From positions 1 to 19,929 of the forward strand of contig CAZYSS010000039.1 in assembly GCA_964649845.1 (NCBI GenBank): a stretch of DNA of 19,929 bases, read 5' to 3'. Positions 1 through 6,562 of this stretch are shown here, one piece after another. Position numbers and translations under genes: made by a program. This DNA is from RGIG3102 sp964649845. Lineage in GTDB: Bacteria > Bacillota > Clostridia > Oscillospirales > Ruminococcaceae. Each line of letters starts with the position of its first letter. Positions within the stretch are counted from its first letter, which is position 1. The notes below the pieces were generated by a model. That model searched no databases and was not told the DNA's origin. It saw only the letters and a list, made by a program, of their open reading frames with translations.

Positions 1-97
1 GATGCCGGAAGGCTTGAATTACCAACACGAACAAAGCCAGCATATGGAAATCTACCGTAACCTGTTCAAAGATTTTATCGACAGATGCAGAAAATAA
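1..97 (+). CDS. 3' end of an unidentified gene (truncated by window)
   Basis: Reading frame 2 is open from the window edge to a TAA at 95-97 and gives about 31 residues ending in ..KDFIDRCRK. A clear terminator follows 14 bases later, which supports this as a real gene end. The visible tail is polar and helical (Y/F, K, D, E rich) and has no diagnostic motif, so no function is assigned. It could be the C-terminus of a metabolic enzyme such as a sugar kinase, but nothing here proves that. Confidence 0.6.
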   Translation, partial: MPEGLNYQHEQSQHMEIYRNLFKDFIDRCRK

Positions 98-110
98 TAC
101 TATAGTATAA

Positions 111-139
111 AAAGAACCGCCAGCAGGCGGTTTCTTTTT
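111..139 (+). terminator. Rho-independent terminator of the upstream gene
   Basis: The arms AACCGCC and GGCGGTT flank an AGCA loop, the stem extends into AAAG/CTTT, and a T-rich tract follows. It lies 14 bases after the stop codon of the partial gene. Confidence 0.8.
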
Positions 140-153
140 GAGGAAGGATAATA

Positions 154-387
154 TTATTTAGTTCTTGTAATCAACTGGCAGTATACATATACGTTCTGGA
201 TTTTCTTGGCATGTGCGCCATTGATTGTAGTAACCTCCGGCTGTGTTTCAGATGGTGTTCTGTACAGTTTGAATGCAATTGCATACTGGTCAACCTGCAG
301 ATTGGTCATACAAAGCTGCAGATAATTTTTTCTCTGTGCGCATATGCAGTCAAATACTATTTCTTCCAGCTCGTAGCTAGAGAAACA
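154..387 (-). pseudogene. Possible remnant or small unrecognised gene on the minus strand
   Basis: The minus strand is open for about 77 codons and ends at a TAA (154-156). Codon choice (CTG, CAG, GTA) resembles the neighbouring genes, and the translation contains protein-like stretches such as NLQVDQYAIAFKLYRTP. The only ATG in frame is at 307-309, giving about 51 residues, and no ribosome site precedes it. The open frame continues about 26 codons further upstream without a start. This pattern suits the tail of a decayed gene. Family unknown. The rest of 98-530 shows only AT-rich spacer with no riboswitch or RNA gene that I can recognise. Confidence 0.3.
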
Positions 388-530
388 TTAGTTTTTAACA
401 TTGGGTAAGCATATTTGTGCACTTTTACAACAATGTCAGCATTTTATAACAACAAAAATACCGGTTTATAATTAATCAATTTATACAAAAATGATAACCA
501 TCAAAAAAACAATGATTGCAATTATTCATA

Positions 531-559
531 TTGTTAAATCTGTCAGTTTAGTGTATCAT
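531..559 (+). promoter_or_regulatory. Promoter of the DUF401 transporter gene
   Basis: A -35 TTGTTA (531-536) and a -10 TATCAT (554-559) are separated by 17 bases. The ribosome site AAGGAG is at 578-583, eight bases before the ATG at 592. Confidence 0.5.
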
Positions 560-591
560 AATATATATACATAAAATAAGGAGTATAATAT

Positions 592-1830
592 ATGTTAAGA
601 CAATTTTTAGCTATAGCTGTTGCCTTTTCACTTATGCCTTTCTGGAGCAAGAAAAAGCTGGGTTTTGGCCCTATGTTGCTGTTGACTGGTGTTATCCTCA
701 GCGTAATAGCAGGTGTGGCACCTATGGATATGGTAAATAACTTTATTTCTGTATTCACCACGCCATCCACATTCAAAACAATTATCATTGTTGTAATTGT
801 TGGTATGCTGGGCAGCCTGATGAAGCATTACGGTATTCTGGACAAGATTGTTGAATCCCTGAAGGAACTTATCAGCAGCCAGAAAACAATTATTATGGTA
901 TTGCCTGCAGTTATCGGTCTGTTGAGTGTACCTGGCGGCGCACAGCTTTCCATCCCGTTTGTAGACAAAATCGGCAATGATATGGGTATGACAGGCGAAG
1001 TAAGAAGCGTTATCAACCTTTCTTTCCGCCATATTGCAATGTTCCTGTTGCCTACAAGCACCAGCATCATTATGGTAACCACCGTGCTGCCTGATGTAAA
1101 CCTGTACGGACTGATTGCGATGAACCTGGGCTTTGTTGTGCTGATGCAGCTTACATCCTATTTCCTGTACATAAGAAAATACCAGGATGTAAAAAGTGAT
1201 ACAGCAGCCACAAACAAAGGTAAATCCTTTGTAAATTTACTGATTTACCTGTCACCTATCTATATGGTTGTTGTGTTCAATGGCCTGTTTGGTATTGAAA
1301 TGTACATCAGTGCATTTCTTTCTCTTGTGATTATCCTGCTGCTGTGGGGTATGAAAGATGTAAAAGACTATGCTGTGACAGCATACAAAGGCATCAGCCC
1401 AAGTACATTTACAATGCTGGTGGGTGTTTATTTTGTACAGAACACTATCAAAAGCCTGGACCAGGTTATGAGCGGTTTCTCCACACTGTTTGCAAACGCA
1501 AGCGGTTTCAGCATCCTGCTGGTTATCGCATTTGCAGCTGTGCTGTTTGGTCTGACAACAGGTCTGTCAATGGTACCTCTTGGCATTATTCTGCCTCTTA
1601 TCAACAGCCTGCCTCTGGCAACAAATGCGAAACTGGTTTACAGCTTCTTTGTATATGTATGGAGCTTCCTGGGTTACTTCTTCTCACCGCTGCATATGTG
1701 CCAACTGCTGACAGTAAAACACGTGGGCTGCGGCAACGGACCGGTTTACAAAGAATATTCCAAGCTTATTCCGTGTCTTGCGGTTTACAGCTTTGTACTG
1801 TTCTATCTGTATTCTTTCCTGTTTGCATAA
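592..1830 (+). CDS. DUF401-family integral membrane transporter
   Basis: The 412-residue protein is hydrophobic throughout, with about ten predicted membrane segments. It fits the DUF401 family, which belongs to the ion-transporter superfamily of secondary carriers. Typical features are the loop LPAVIGLLSVPGGAQLSIPF near residues 104-124 and a late re-entrant-type segment with SPLHMCQLLT near residue 365. The substrate of the family is not established. The next gene is a nucleoside hydrolase, so nucleoside import is a reasonable inference, although the two genes have separate promoters. The start at 592 is fixed by AAGGAG eight bases upstream. Leucine codons are mainly CTG, unlike the AT-rich genes after 3400, which fits long-resident chromosome. 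Confidence 0.8.
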   Translation: MLRQFLAIAVAFSLMPFWSKKKLGFGPMLLLTGVILSVIAGVAPMDMVNNFISVFTTPSTFKTIIIVVIVGMLGSLMKHYGILDKIVESLKELISSQKTIIMVLPAVIGLLSVPGGAQLSIPFVDKIGNDMGMTGEVRSVINLSFRHIAMFLLPTSTSIIMVTTVLPDVNLYGLIAMNLGFVVLMQLTSYFLYIRKYQDVKSDTAATNKGKSFVNLLIYLSPIYMVVVFNGLFGIEMYISAFLSLVIILLLWGMKDVKDYAVTAYKGISPSTFTMLVGVYFVQNTIKSLDQVMSGFSTLFANASGFSILLVIAFAAVLFGLTTGLSMVPLGIILPLINSLPLATNAKLVYSFFVYVWSFLGYFFSPLHMCQLLTVKHVGCGNGPVYKEYSKLIPCLAVYSFVLFYLYSFLFA

Positions 1831-1838
1831 AATTTTTT

Positions 1839-1867
1839 AAGAGATGCTGTTCCGCATCTCTTTTTTG
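1839..1867 (+). terminator. Terminator after the transporter gene
   Basis: The stem GAGATGC (1841-1847) pairs with GCATCTC (1854-1860) around a TGTTCC loop and is followed by six T. It separates the transporter from the next promoter. Confidence 0.85.
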
Positions 1868-1896
1868 TTGCATAAATATGGATTATTTGGTATACT
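1868..1896 (+). promoter_or_regulatory. Extended -10 promoter of the nucleoside hydrolase gene
   Basis: TTGCAT (1868-1873), a 17-base spacer, then TATACT (1891-1896) preceded by TG at -15/-14. It starts directly after the U tract of the previous terminator, so the two genes are independent transcription units. Confidence 0.65.
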
Positions 1897-1957
1897 GTTA
1901 TTAAGTATGAGATAATTAATCTTTAATTATGATTTATTTGAAACGAGGTTATAACCA

Positions 1958-2908
1958 ATGAAAAAAATACCAATTATTATCGACTGTGACCCAGGCGTAG
2001 ACGACAGCTATGCTATCGCCCTGGCAAACTCCCATCCTGAATTTGAACTGGTTGCGCTGACCGCTGTAGAAGGCAACGTGCCTGCTGTGCTGACACGCCA
2101 CAACTGCCTGTGCCTGACAGAAACTTTTAAAATGGAAAACACAAAAGTAGCTTACGGTGCAGAAGTGCCTCTGGTAAGAGAATATTTCAGAGATGCATCC
2201 ACCACACACGGTGAAGGCGGTGTGGGCGGCATTCAGTTCCCGGAACCTGCAAAACAGCCTGAAGAAAAGGCTGCATGGGATGTTATTTATGAAGAAGCTG
2301 TAAAACACAAAGGCGAACTGGTGCTGTTTGCAGTAGGTCCGCTGACAAATATTGCAACTGCACTGCGCAAATACCCAGACCTGCCAGAATATCTGAAAAA
2401 ATTTGTAATCATGGGTGGCGGTACATTCGGCAATGTAACAGAATATGCTGAATTCAACATCTGGGTTGACCCTACAGCTGCAAAAGAAGTATTTGAAAAG
2501 CTGGAAGTTTATATGGTTGGTTTGAATGCAACACACGCTGCTGCAGTGGAATCAAAAGACTTTGACCAGATGATTGCTGACACAGAAAACAGCACAAACA
2601 AAGCTGCACAGTTCCTGAATGCACTGTCCAGATTCTCACAGAAAAACAGCTTTGAACGCGGCCAGGACAACAACGTTATCCACGATGCACTGGCTGTTGC
2701 AGGTGAAGTAAATCCAGACGTAATCAACTATGTGAAATACTATGTTTACGTGGAAGACCGTGAAGACGCTGCAAATATGGGCCAGACTGTGGTTGATACA
2801 GAAGGCACAAGCGGCAAAGAACCAAACTGCTGGGTGGCTATGGACGTGGACCAGCCACTGTTTGCAAAAATGATGAGAGATATGTGCAAAGCATATGGCG
2901 AAAAATAA
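1958..2908 (+). CDS. Inosine/uridine-preferring nucleoside hydrolase family protein
   Basis: This 316-residue protein hydrolyses the N-glycosidic bond of nucleosides to free base and ribose, and is expected to be cytoplasmic. Family marks are the N-terminal calcium-binding cluster DCDPGVDD (residues 9-16, D9/D11/D15/D16), VGPLTNIA (126-133), EFNIWVDPTAA (165-175), and HDALAVA with H242 and D243, which correspond to the acid-base histidine and calcium ligand of known IunH enzymes. Length matches the family. The motifs do not tell which nucleoside is preferred. The start is supported by CGAGG nine bases upstream. With the DUF401 carrier next door, it probably serves nucleoside salvage. Confidence 0.92.
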   Translation: MKKIPIIIDCDPGVDDSYAIALANSHPEFELVALTAVEGNVPAVLTRHNCLCLTETFKMENTKVAYGAEVPLVREYFRDASTTHGEGGVGGIQFPEPAKQPEEKAAWDVIYEEAVKHKGELVLFAVGPLTNIATALRKYPDLPEYLKKFVIMGGGTFGNVTEYAEFNIWVDPTAAKEVFEKLEVYMVGLNATHAAAVESKDFDQMIADTENSTNKAAQFLNALSRFSQKNSFERGQDNNVIHDALAVAGEVNPDVINYVKYYVYVEDREDAANMGQTVVDTEGTSGKEPNCWVAMDVDQPLFAKMMRDMCKAYGEK

Positions 2909-2918
2909 AATATAACAG

Positions 2919-2950
2919 TAAAACCCCGGATTTCCGGGGTTTTGTTTTTT
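2919..2950 (+). terminator. Terminator after the nucleoside hydrolase gene
   Basis: The stem AACCCCGG/CCGGGGTT around ATTT is followed by TTTGTTTTTT. It sits between two convergent genes, and the A-rich left flank may let it act in both directions. Confidence 0.85.
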
Positions 2951-2977
2951 TGAAAAAATATCCTCCTGCATTCAGGT

Positions 2978-3286
2978 TTATTTCAGCATTCTGTTTATCA
3001 AACCCAATAACATAAGTATATCGCTTTCATCAAGTCTGCTCATACCATCAATCGCTTTCTGGATTAATTCAGGGTGTGATGTTTCTGTATCAAAAAATTG
3101 TGCTGGTGTAATTTCAAAATAATCACATATGGCAAAAAACTCTTTCAAAGGCGGCAACGCTTTACCAGAAGAAATATTATAAACATAACCTCTGCTATGG
3201 CCTAAATCATAGCTCATCTGATATTCTGATACACCTTTTTTCAATCTTAATTGAGTTATTCTCTCTCTTACAAAATCTTCATACAT
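2978..3286 (-). CDS. XRE-family helix-turn-helix regulator
   Basis: The protein has 102 residues. Its first about 58 residues form a Cro/C1-type HTH (RERITQLRLKKGVSEYQMSYDLGHSRGYVYNISSG), followed by a short helical tail. The frame also opens at a GTG (3293-3295), but that codon lies inside the ribosome site GAGGTG, so the ATG at 3284-3286 is the likely start. The gene is divergent from the DUF4429-lipoprotein-DUF6273 operon. Two palindromes in the shared region (3339-3351 and 3402-3429) carry the same CAAATATT sequence and are likely binding sites. Self-regulation and control of that operon are inferred. Confidence 0.85.
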   Translation of the reverse strand: MYEDFVRERITQLRLKKGVSEYQMSYDLGHSRGYVYNISSGKALPPLKEFFAICDYFEITPAQFFDTETSHPELIQKAIDGMSRLDESDILMLLGLINRMLK

Positions 3287-3338
3287 AGTAATCACCTCGT
3301 TTTACAGATATGATACCCTGTAATCAAGTGCCAATACT

Positions 3339-3351
3339 CAAATATTATTTG
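3339..3351. promoter_or_regulatory. Candidate secondary operator, CAAATA-T-TATTTG
   Basis: A perfect 6-bp palindrome around a central T lies between the XRE gene and its divergent operon. It repeats the CAAATATT half of the longer palindrome at 3402-3429. Confidence 0.4.
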
Positions 3352-3361
3352 TTTATTGTAA

Positions 3362-3390
3362 TTGAAACATCCAAAAATATATGTTATAAT
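3362..3390 (+). promoter_or_regulatory. Promoter of the DUF4429-lipoprotein-DUF6273 operon
   Basis: TTGAAA (3362-3367), a 17-base spacer and a consensus TATAAT (3385-3390) with an extended TG at 3382-3383. Transcription should start near 3397, just before the 12-bp palindrome. Confidence 0.75.
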
Positions 3391-3401
3391 TGTAAAAAAT
3401 C

Positions 3402-3429
3402 ATACAATATTTGACTACAAATATTGTAT
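3402..3429. promoter_or_regulatory. Perfect 12-bp inverted repeat, likely operator
   Basis: ATACAATATTTG (3402-3413) and CAAATATTGTAT (3418-3429) flank ACTA. The repeat lies just downstream of the predicted start of transcription, the classic position for a repressor roadblock. As RNA it would also be a 12-bp hairpin at the 5' end of the message. Confidence 0.65.
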
Positions 3430-3450
3430 AAACAAAAGGAGAAAAGTTTT

Positions 3451-3837
3451 ATGGCAAAATTAATGTATGAACTAGTTGGTAATAGAGGAAGAAGTATGAA
3501 GGTCTACGATAACAAGGTAGTTATTCTTACCAAGCCAAGCGTTGGTAGCTTTTTATCAAGTAACTCCACAGATGGTGAAAAAACAATTTTTCTTATCGAT
3601 GTTGTGGGCGTGCAATTTAAAAAGACTGGTCTTACAATAGGCTACCTTCAATTAGAAACAGCTTCAGCACAGATGAACAATCAATCAAGTAACCAGTTTT
3701 CTGAAAACACATTCACATTTGATAGTAATTTAGATGCAAATGTGGAAGAAGTATATAACTACATTGTTAACAGGATAGAATTTTTTAAATATGGTTCTGT
3801 TACTCAAGATATTTCTGAAGCATTACCTGTTTTGTAA
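3451..3837 (+). CDS. DUF4429-like (bacterial PH-fold) protein
   Basis: The 128-residue protein is a single beta-rich domain resembling DUF4429/PH-like proteins. The pattern is GKTI-like EKTIFLIDVVGVQFKKTG, then TIGYLQLETA, then ENTFTFD and a closing helix (VEEVYNYIVNRIEFF). Such domains are thought to act as membrane or protein-binding modules; no enzyme motif is present. The frame opens 27 bases earlier, but AAGGAG at 3436-3441 selects the ATG at 3451. It is the first gene of a four-gene operon, 31 bases before the lipoprotein gene. Codons are AT-rich (TTA, ATA), unlike the transporter and hydrolase to the left, which suggests acquisition. Confidence 0.7.
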   Translation: MAKLMYELVGNRGRSMKVYDNKVVILTKPSVGSFLSSNSTDGEKTIFLIDVVGVQFKKTGLTIGYLQLETASAQMNNQSSNQFSENTFTFDSNLDANVEEVYNYIVNRIEFFKYGSVTQDISEALPVL

Positions 3838-3868
3838 TTACAAATTATTCATGTAAAGGAGAATTATT

Positions 3869-4369
3869 ATGAAAAAATTATTATCTATAACATTGGCACT
3901 TATTCTTTCAATGTCATTATTTACAGCATGCTCTTCTAAAGAAAACGAAGCAAAAGAGGCTATTGTAGGTGATTGGAAGATGGATACTTATTATGAGTTG
4001 ACTGCTGACGGAAAAAAAGATACAACACTTACTAAATATTTTATGGAAAAAGGTGTTATGACCTTTAATTCAGATGGAACTATGAATTTCATAAATGGAT
4101 ATGAAAATGAGTGGAAATTTAAAGAATTTGATAGTAAAAATAACTTGTATATTTTCCAAATAGGCGAAAATAGCATATATTATATGGATGCTGACAATAC
4201 AGATCTTTTACTCCATGATAACAGTTTTTCAGGTGGTAATAGTACTAAAGATGCTGGTTCACGAAGCATGACATTAGAAGCATTAAATAACTTGGATAAT
4301 TTGTACAGAGCGAAAAAAGACATTCCCAATGAAGGTGTTCAGATGTGGTTTTATGAAAAAGTTAAATAG
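3869..4369 (+). CDS. Predicted lipoprotein of unknown function
   Basis: The 166-residue protein begins with a lipoprotein signal (MKKLL, hydrophobic core, lipobox LFTAC with the lipidated C21). It should be anchored on the outer face of the membrane. After the anchor come GDWKMDTYYEL and VMTFNSDGTMNFING, a beta pattern seen in lipocalin-like or DUF-type small lipoproteins; this is only a resemblance. The ribosome site AAAGGAG (3855-3861) supports the start. It lies between the DUF4429-like gene and the membrane DUF6273 gene, so its product may act on the same cell-surface function. Confidence 0.75.
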   Translation: MKKLLSITLALILSMSLFTACSSKENEAKEAIVGDWKMDTYYELTADGKKDTTLTKYFMEKGVMTFNSDGTMNFINGYENEWKFKEFDSKNNLYIFQIGENSIYYMDADNTDLLLHDNSFSGGNSTKDAGSRSMTLEALNNLDNLYRAKKDIPNEGVQMWFYEKVK

Positions 4370-4399
4370 TTCATTGATTAGGTTTTAGGGAGAAAACAT

Positions 4400-5836
4400 A
4401 TGGTTGAAAGATTTAATGTTGTTGGAAGTTGTAGAGATGTACTTGCTCAAAAAGGTTGTCCTGTTCTTCTTTCTGCATATAACATTCTTGCTGATTCTTT
4501 GACTGGAGATGCATTATTACAATGTAAATTTGAAAATCAATCCAAGAAGAATATCAAAGCAATATTCATTGACATAGAATGTTTTTCTGTAGATAACCAA
4601 GTAACTGGAAAAGCTGTAAATCAATCATTTCTTGACTTGACTGCCGAACCTTTTTCATCTTTTGGACAAAATAATGCCTTAAAGTTACCAAGTGCTGATA
4701 CAAGAGCTGTAAAAGTCTCTTTGAAAAAAATAGTATTTGATGATAACACTGAAAACATATATACAGGTTTTTATTCAACTATATTTGAATCCTCACAGGA
4801 AGAAATCACAAAGTTAAACAATCTTGAAAGCTTGTATAAAGTTCAGTTACAAAATGTTAATCCTGAAACCAATACTAAAAATTGGCGTTACCTTCCAAGG
4901 GAAAATGATGATTTTTACCAGTGTGGATGTTGTACAATTGTAAGCAAAGATTACGATAAATGCCCAAATTGTCATGCCGACTTAAAGAAAAGCATTGAGT
5001 TGAATAATGTATCGAATCTTACTGCAGTATATAATGAACAACTTGAAATTAAACAAAAGTTAGCTGAAGAAAACAAAATCAGAGCAGATAAACGCAATAA
5101 AAAAATTAAAAAGATTTTAAGCGTTATAGCTGTTATAGCAATAGTATTTTCTCTAATCACTTTTGTTGTACTACCTTCCTTGAAAACAGGTAAAGCAAAA
5201 TCTACCTATGGCACAATAACAGAAAATACTAAAGTTGGCGATTACATAGATTTGGGTCTTTATGAGCAAGATAATAACTCCAGTAGCAAAGAAGTTTTAG
5301 TGTGGAAAGTTTTAGCTAAAGAAGATAACAAATTACTTTTAATTACAGAATATGTAATAGATGTAAAAGATTATCATAGCACAAAATCCCTTGTTTCGTG
5401 GGAAAACTGTTCATTGAGAAAATGGCTAAATGAAGATTTTAAAAATAATGCATTAACAGATGAACAGAAAAATATTATAATAAAAACCACACTGCACACT
5501 GATTGTTCTGGCTCTGACGAAACCCTTGCTCAAAAGTATTCCTCCACAACAGAAGATGAAATATTCATATTATCTTCTGCAGAATTGAACAAGTATTTCA
5601 AGAATAATAAGAATTCATTAGCTTATCCAACAGAGTATGCTATTGGTAAAAATATCAAAAAAATAAATACATGTTGGTATTGGTGTAGAAACCCAGAAAT
5701 ATGGTTTTCTGCTACTGGTGAATTCTGTCAAGGAGATTTAATTGGCCCGAGTGATATAGGCTCTACAAGTGCAGGAGATAATAAGAACTATGGTGTTAGA
5801 CCTGCAATGTGGGTAGATATTTCTGGATTAAAATAA
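4400..5836 (+). CDS. Zinc-ribbon membrane protein with C-terminal DUF6273 domain
   Basis: The 478-residue protein has a mostly beta N-terminal region (1-165), a zinc ribbon (C175, C177/C178, C188, C191), a charged helical linker (210-238), one transmembrane helix (about 239-258, preceded by a run of Lys/Arg, so the N-terminus is inside) and a C-terminal DUF6273 domain (about 277-478) expected outside. DUF6273 marks are VWKVLA, LLLITE, VSWENCSLRKWLNEDF and the final GVRPAMWV. The same domain ends both TIR proteins of the adjacent element, but here the cytoplasmic part has no TIR. The start is supported by AGGGAG seven bases upstream. The ligand is unknown; a sensor or receptor role is inferred. 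Confidence 0.8.
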   Translation: MVERFNVVGSCRDVLAQKGCPVLLSAYNILADSLTGDALLQCKFENQSKKNIKAIFIDIECFSVDNQVTGKAVNQSFLDLTAEPFSSFGQNNALKLPSADTRAVKVSLKKIVFDDNTENIYTGFYSTIFESSQEEITKLNNLESLYKVQLQNVNPETNTKNWRYLPRENDDFYQCGCCTIVSKDYDKCPNCHADLKKSIELNNVSNLTAVYNEQLEIKQKLAEENKIRADKRNKKIKKILSVIAVIAIVFSLITFVVLPSLKTGKAKSTYGTITENTKVGDYIDLGLYEQDNNSSSKEVLVWKVLAKEDNKLLLITEYVIDVKDYHSTKSLVSWENCSLRKWLNEDFKNNALTDEQKNIIIKTTLHTDCSGSDETLAQKYSSTTEDEIFILSSAELNKYFKNNKNSLAYPTEYAIGKNIKKINTCWYWCRNPEIWFSATGEFCQGDLIGPSDIGSTSAGDNKNYGVRPAMWVDISGLK

Positions 5837-5846
5837 TAGGTGGGAT

Positions 5847-6038
5847 ATGCCAATTACATCAATAAAATCATTACTAATAAACTACTTTCCTGATGATAGG
5901 GGTGTAGATGAAAATCTGCTATCAAGAAAAGGATATGAGGATTTTTATTTAAGCGCCATAAACAATGGATATTTGAAACAAAGTAGCAATGGGAAACTAT
6001 ATATCACAATATCAGGAAAGGCTTACAGAGATAATTAA
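5847..6038 (+). CDS. Small hypothetical protein, 63 residues
   Basis: The gene starts 10 bases after the DUF6273 gene, with GGTGGG just ahead of the ATG, and ends before a strong terminator, so it is the last gene of the operon. The product is soluble. Its second half (AINNGYLKQSSNGKLYITISGKAYRDN) resembles the wing and end of a winged-helix fold, but this is weak and no family is recognised. Confidence 0.6.
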   Translation: MPITSIKSLLINYFPDDRGVDENLLSRKGYEDFYLSAINNGYLKQSSNGKLYITISGKAYRDN

Positions 6039-6044
6039 ATATAA

Positions 6045-6074
6045 AAAACAGGAAGCTTTTTAGCTTCCTGTTTT
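6045..6074 (+). terminator. Terminator of the left DUF6273 operon
   Basis: A perfect 13-bp stem AAAACAGGAAGCT/AGCTTCCTGTTTT with a four-base loop. Its own A/T ends supply U tracts on both strands, so it is probably bidirectional. Confidence 0.85.
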
Positions 6075-6079
6075 ATATA

Positions 6080-6163
6080 TCAATTTTCCAAAATAGAGAT
6101 GTATTTATAAATCATTGTTCTGCCTATATCGCACGCTCTTGCAAATTCTGATATATTAGCATT
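6080..6163 (-). pseudogene. 3' remnant of a serine recombinase gene
   Basis: The minus strand encodes ISEFARACDIGRTMIYKYIS followed by ILEN and a stop (6080-6082). It matches the last residues of the intact recombinase at 14818-15405 (TSEFARVCDMSRTTIYKYIS, LLEN), and the two regions are also alike at DNA level. Upstream, the reading is lost exactly where the att repeat starts (6163). The fragment looks like the end of a recombinase gene cut by an integration or recombination event, and so marks the debris of an earlier related element. Confidence 0.85.
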
Positions 6164-6284
6164 TCCGCGTCAGATTTTTTGGAAAATCTGGCGCGGTTGA
6201 AAACAATAAAAAACGGACTGAATGCTCTCACATCCAGTCCGTGGTGCGGATAACAGGGGTCGAACCTGCACGCCGTAGGCACCA
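6163..6284. repeat. Left att direct repeat (tRNA-Leu 3' half, terminator, hairpin)
   Basis: This 122-bp block matches 19809-19929 with only one substitution in the hairpin loop and a few changes in the loop of the tRNA terminator. It holds an imperfect hairpin CCGCGTCAGATTTT/AAAATCTGGCGCGG (6165-6196), a terminator stem ACGGACTG/CAGTCCGT (6213-6242), and the 3' half of a tRNA-Leu on the minus strand. The right copy is cut by the window, so the true repeat may reach the anticodon stem at about 6299. Confidence 0.9.
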
Positions 6285-6331
6285 GATCCTAAGTCTGGCT
6301 TCGTCTGAACGCTGGCTACGCCATCGTTCCC
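6242..6331 (-). pseudogene. tRNA-Leu(UAG)-like pseudogene at the left element end
   Basis: The 3' half is perfect: CCA end, T arm, class II variable arm (GCC-TAC-GGC), and an anticodon stem CCAGA/TCTGG with loop CTTAGGA (anticodon UAG; plus-strand 6289-6291). The 5' half is wrong. The 90-nt length would put the 5' acceptor strand at GGGGAAC, which forms only about four of seven pairs with TATCCGC, and the D arm lacks a normal GG loop. It is best read as the element-side junction: a true 3' half joined to a degenerate 5' half. It is unlikely to be charged or processed. Confidence 0.65.
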
Positions 6332-6438
6332 CTAGCCAATTCCTTCATCCACAGACTTTCAATGTTTTGAAAGATGTTTATATTCTCACACGCGTCAGAT
6401 ACTTTTCCATTGAAAAATCTGACACTAATTTTATTTGA

Positions 6439-6528
6439 TTCAGATTCTATCATTCTAATTCATATTAGTCAATTTTATTGAACATTCGTGAACATTATTT
6501 CATATTAAATCATACTAATTCATACTAA
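6439..6528. repeat. Helically phased decamer array at the left element end
   Basis: Nine consecutive 10-bp units can be laid out in one register. The clearest are TTCATATTAG (6459), TGAACATTCG (6479), TGAACATTAT (6489), TTCATATTAA (6499), ATCATACTAA (6509) and TTCATACTAA (6519). A 10-bp period puts every unit on the same DNA face, as expected for arm-type sites of an integrase or an excisionase. No gene overlaps it. Confidence 0.65.
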
Positions 6529-6555
6529 AAGCCAGAAGTTGTTCACTTCTGGCTT
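6529..6555 (-). terminator. Terminator of the WYL regulator gene
   Basis: An 11-bp stem AAGCCAGAAGT/ACTTCTGGCTT with a five-base loop, seven bases after the WYL stop codon. The T tract on the minus strand is short (TTTTAG). Confidence 0.65.
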
Positions 6556-6562
6556 CTTTGTT

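Noticed and set aside
98..591. Purine or other riboswitch ahead of the transporter
   Set aside because: No conserved aptamer core and no terminator hairpin just before the ribosome site can be seen.
1344..1904. 186-codon frame inside the transporter gene
   Set aside because: It is a shifted-frame shadow of the DUF401 gene, Cys/Tyr-rich and without a ribosome site.
1949..2536. 195-codon minus-strand frame opposite the nucleoside hydrolase
   Set aside because: It is antisense to a gene with intact catalytic motifs; Cys/Phe-rich composition is typical of a shadow.
6241..6438. 65-codon plus-strand frame across the left repeat
   Set aside because: It is the antisense of the tRNA-Leu-like sequence and has no ribosome site; the translation (TGVEPARRRHQ) is the usual false product of antisense tRNA.
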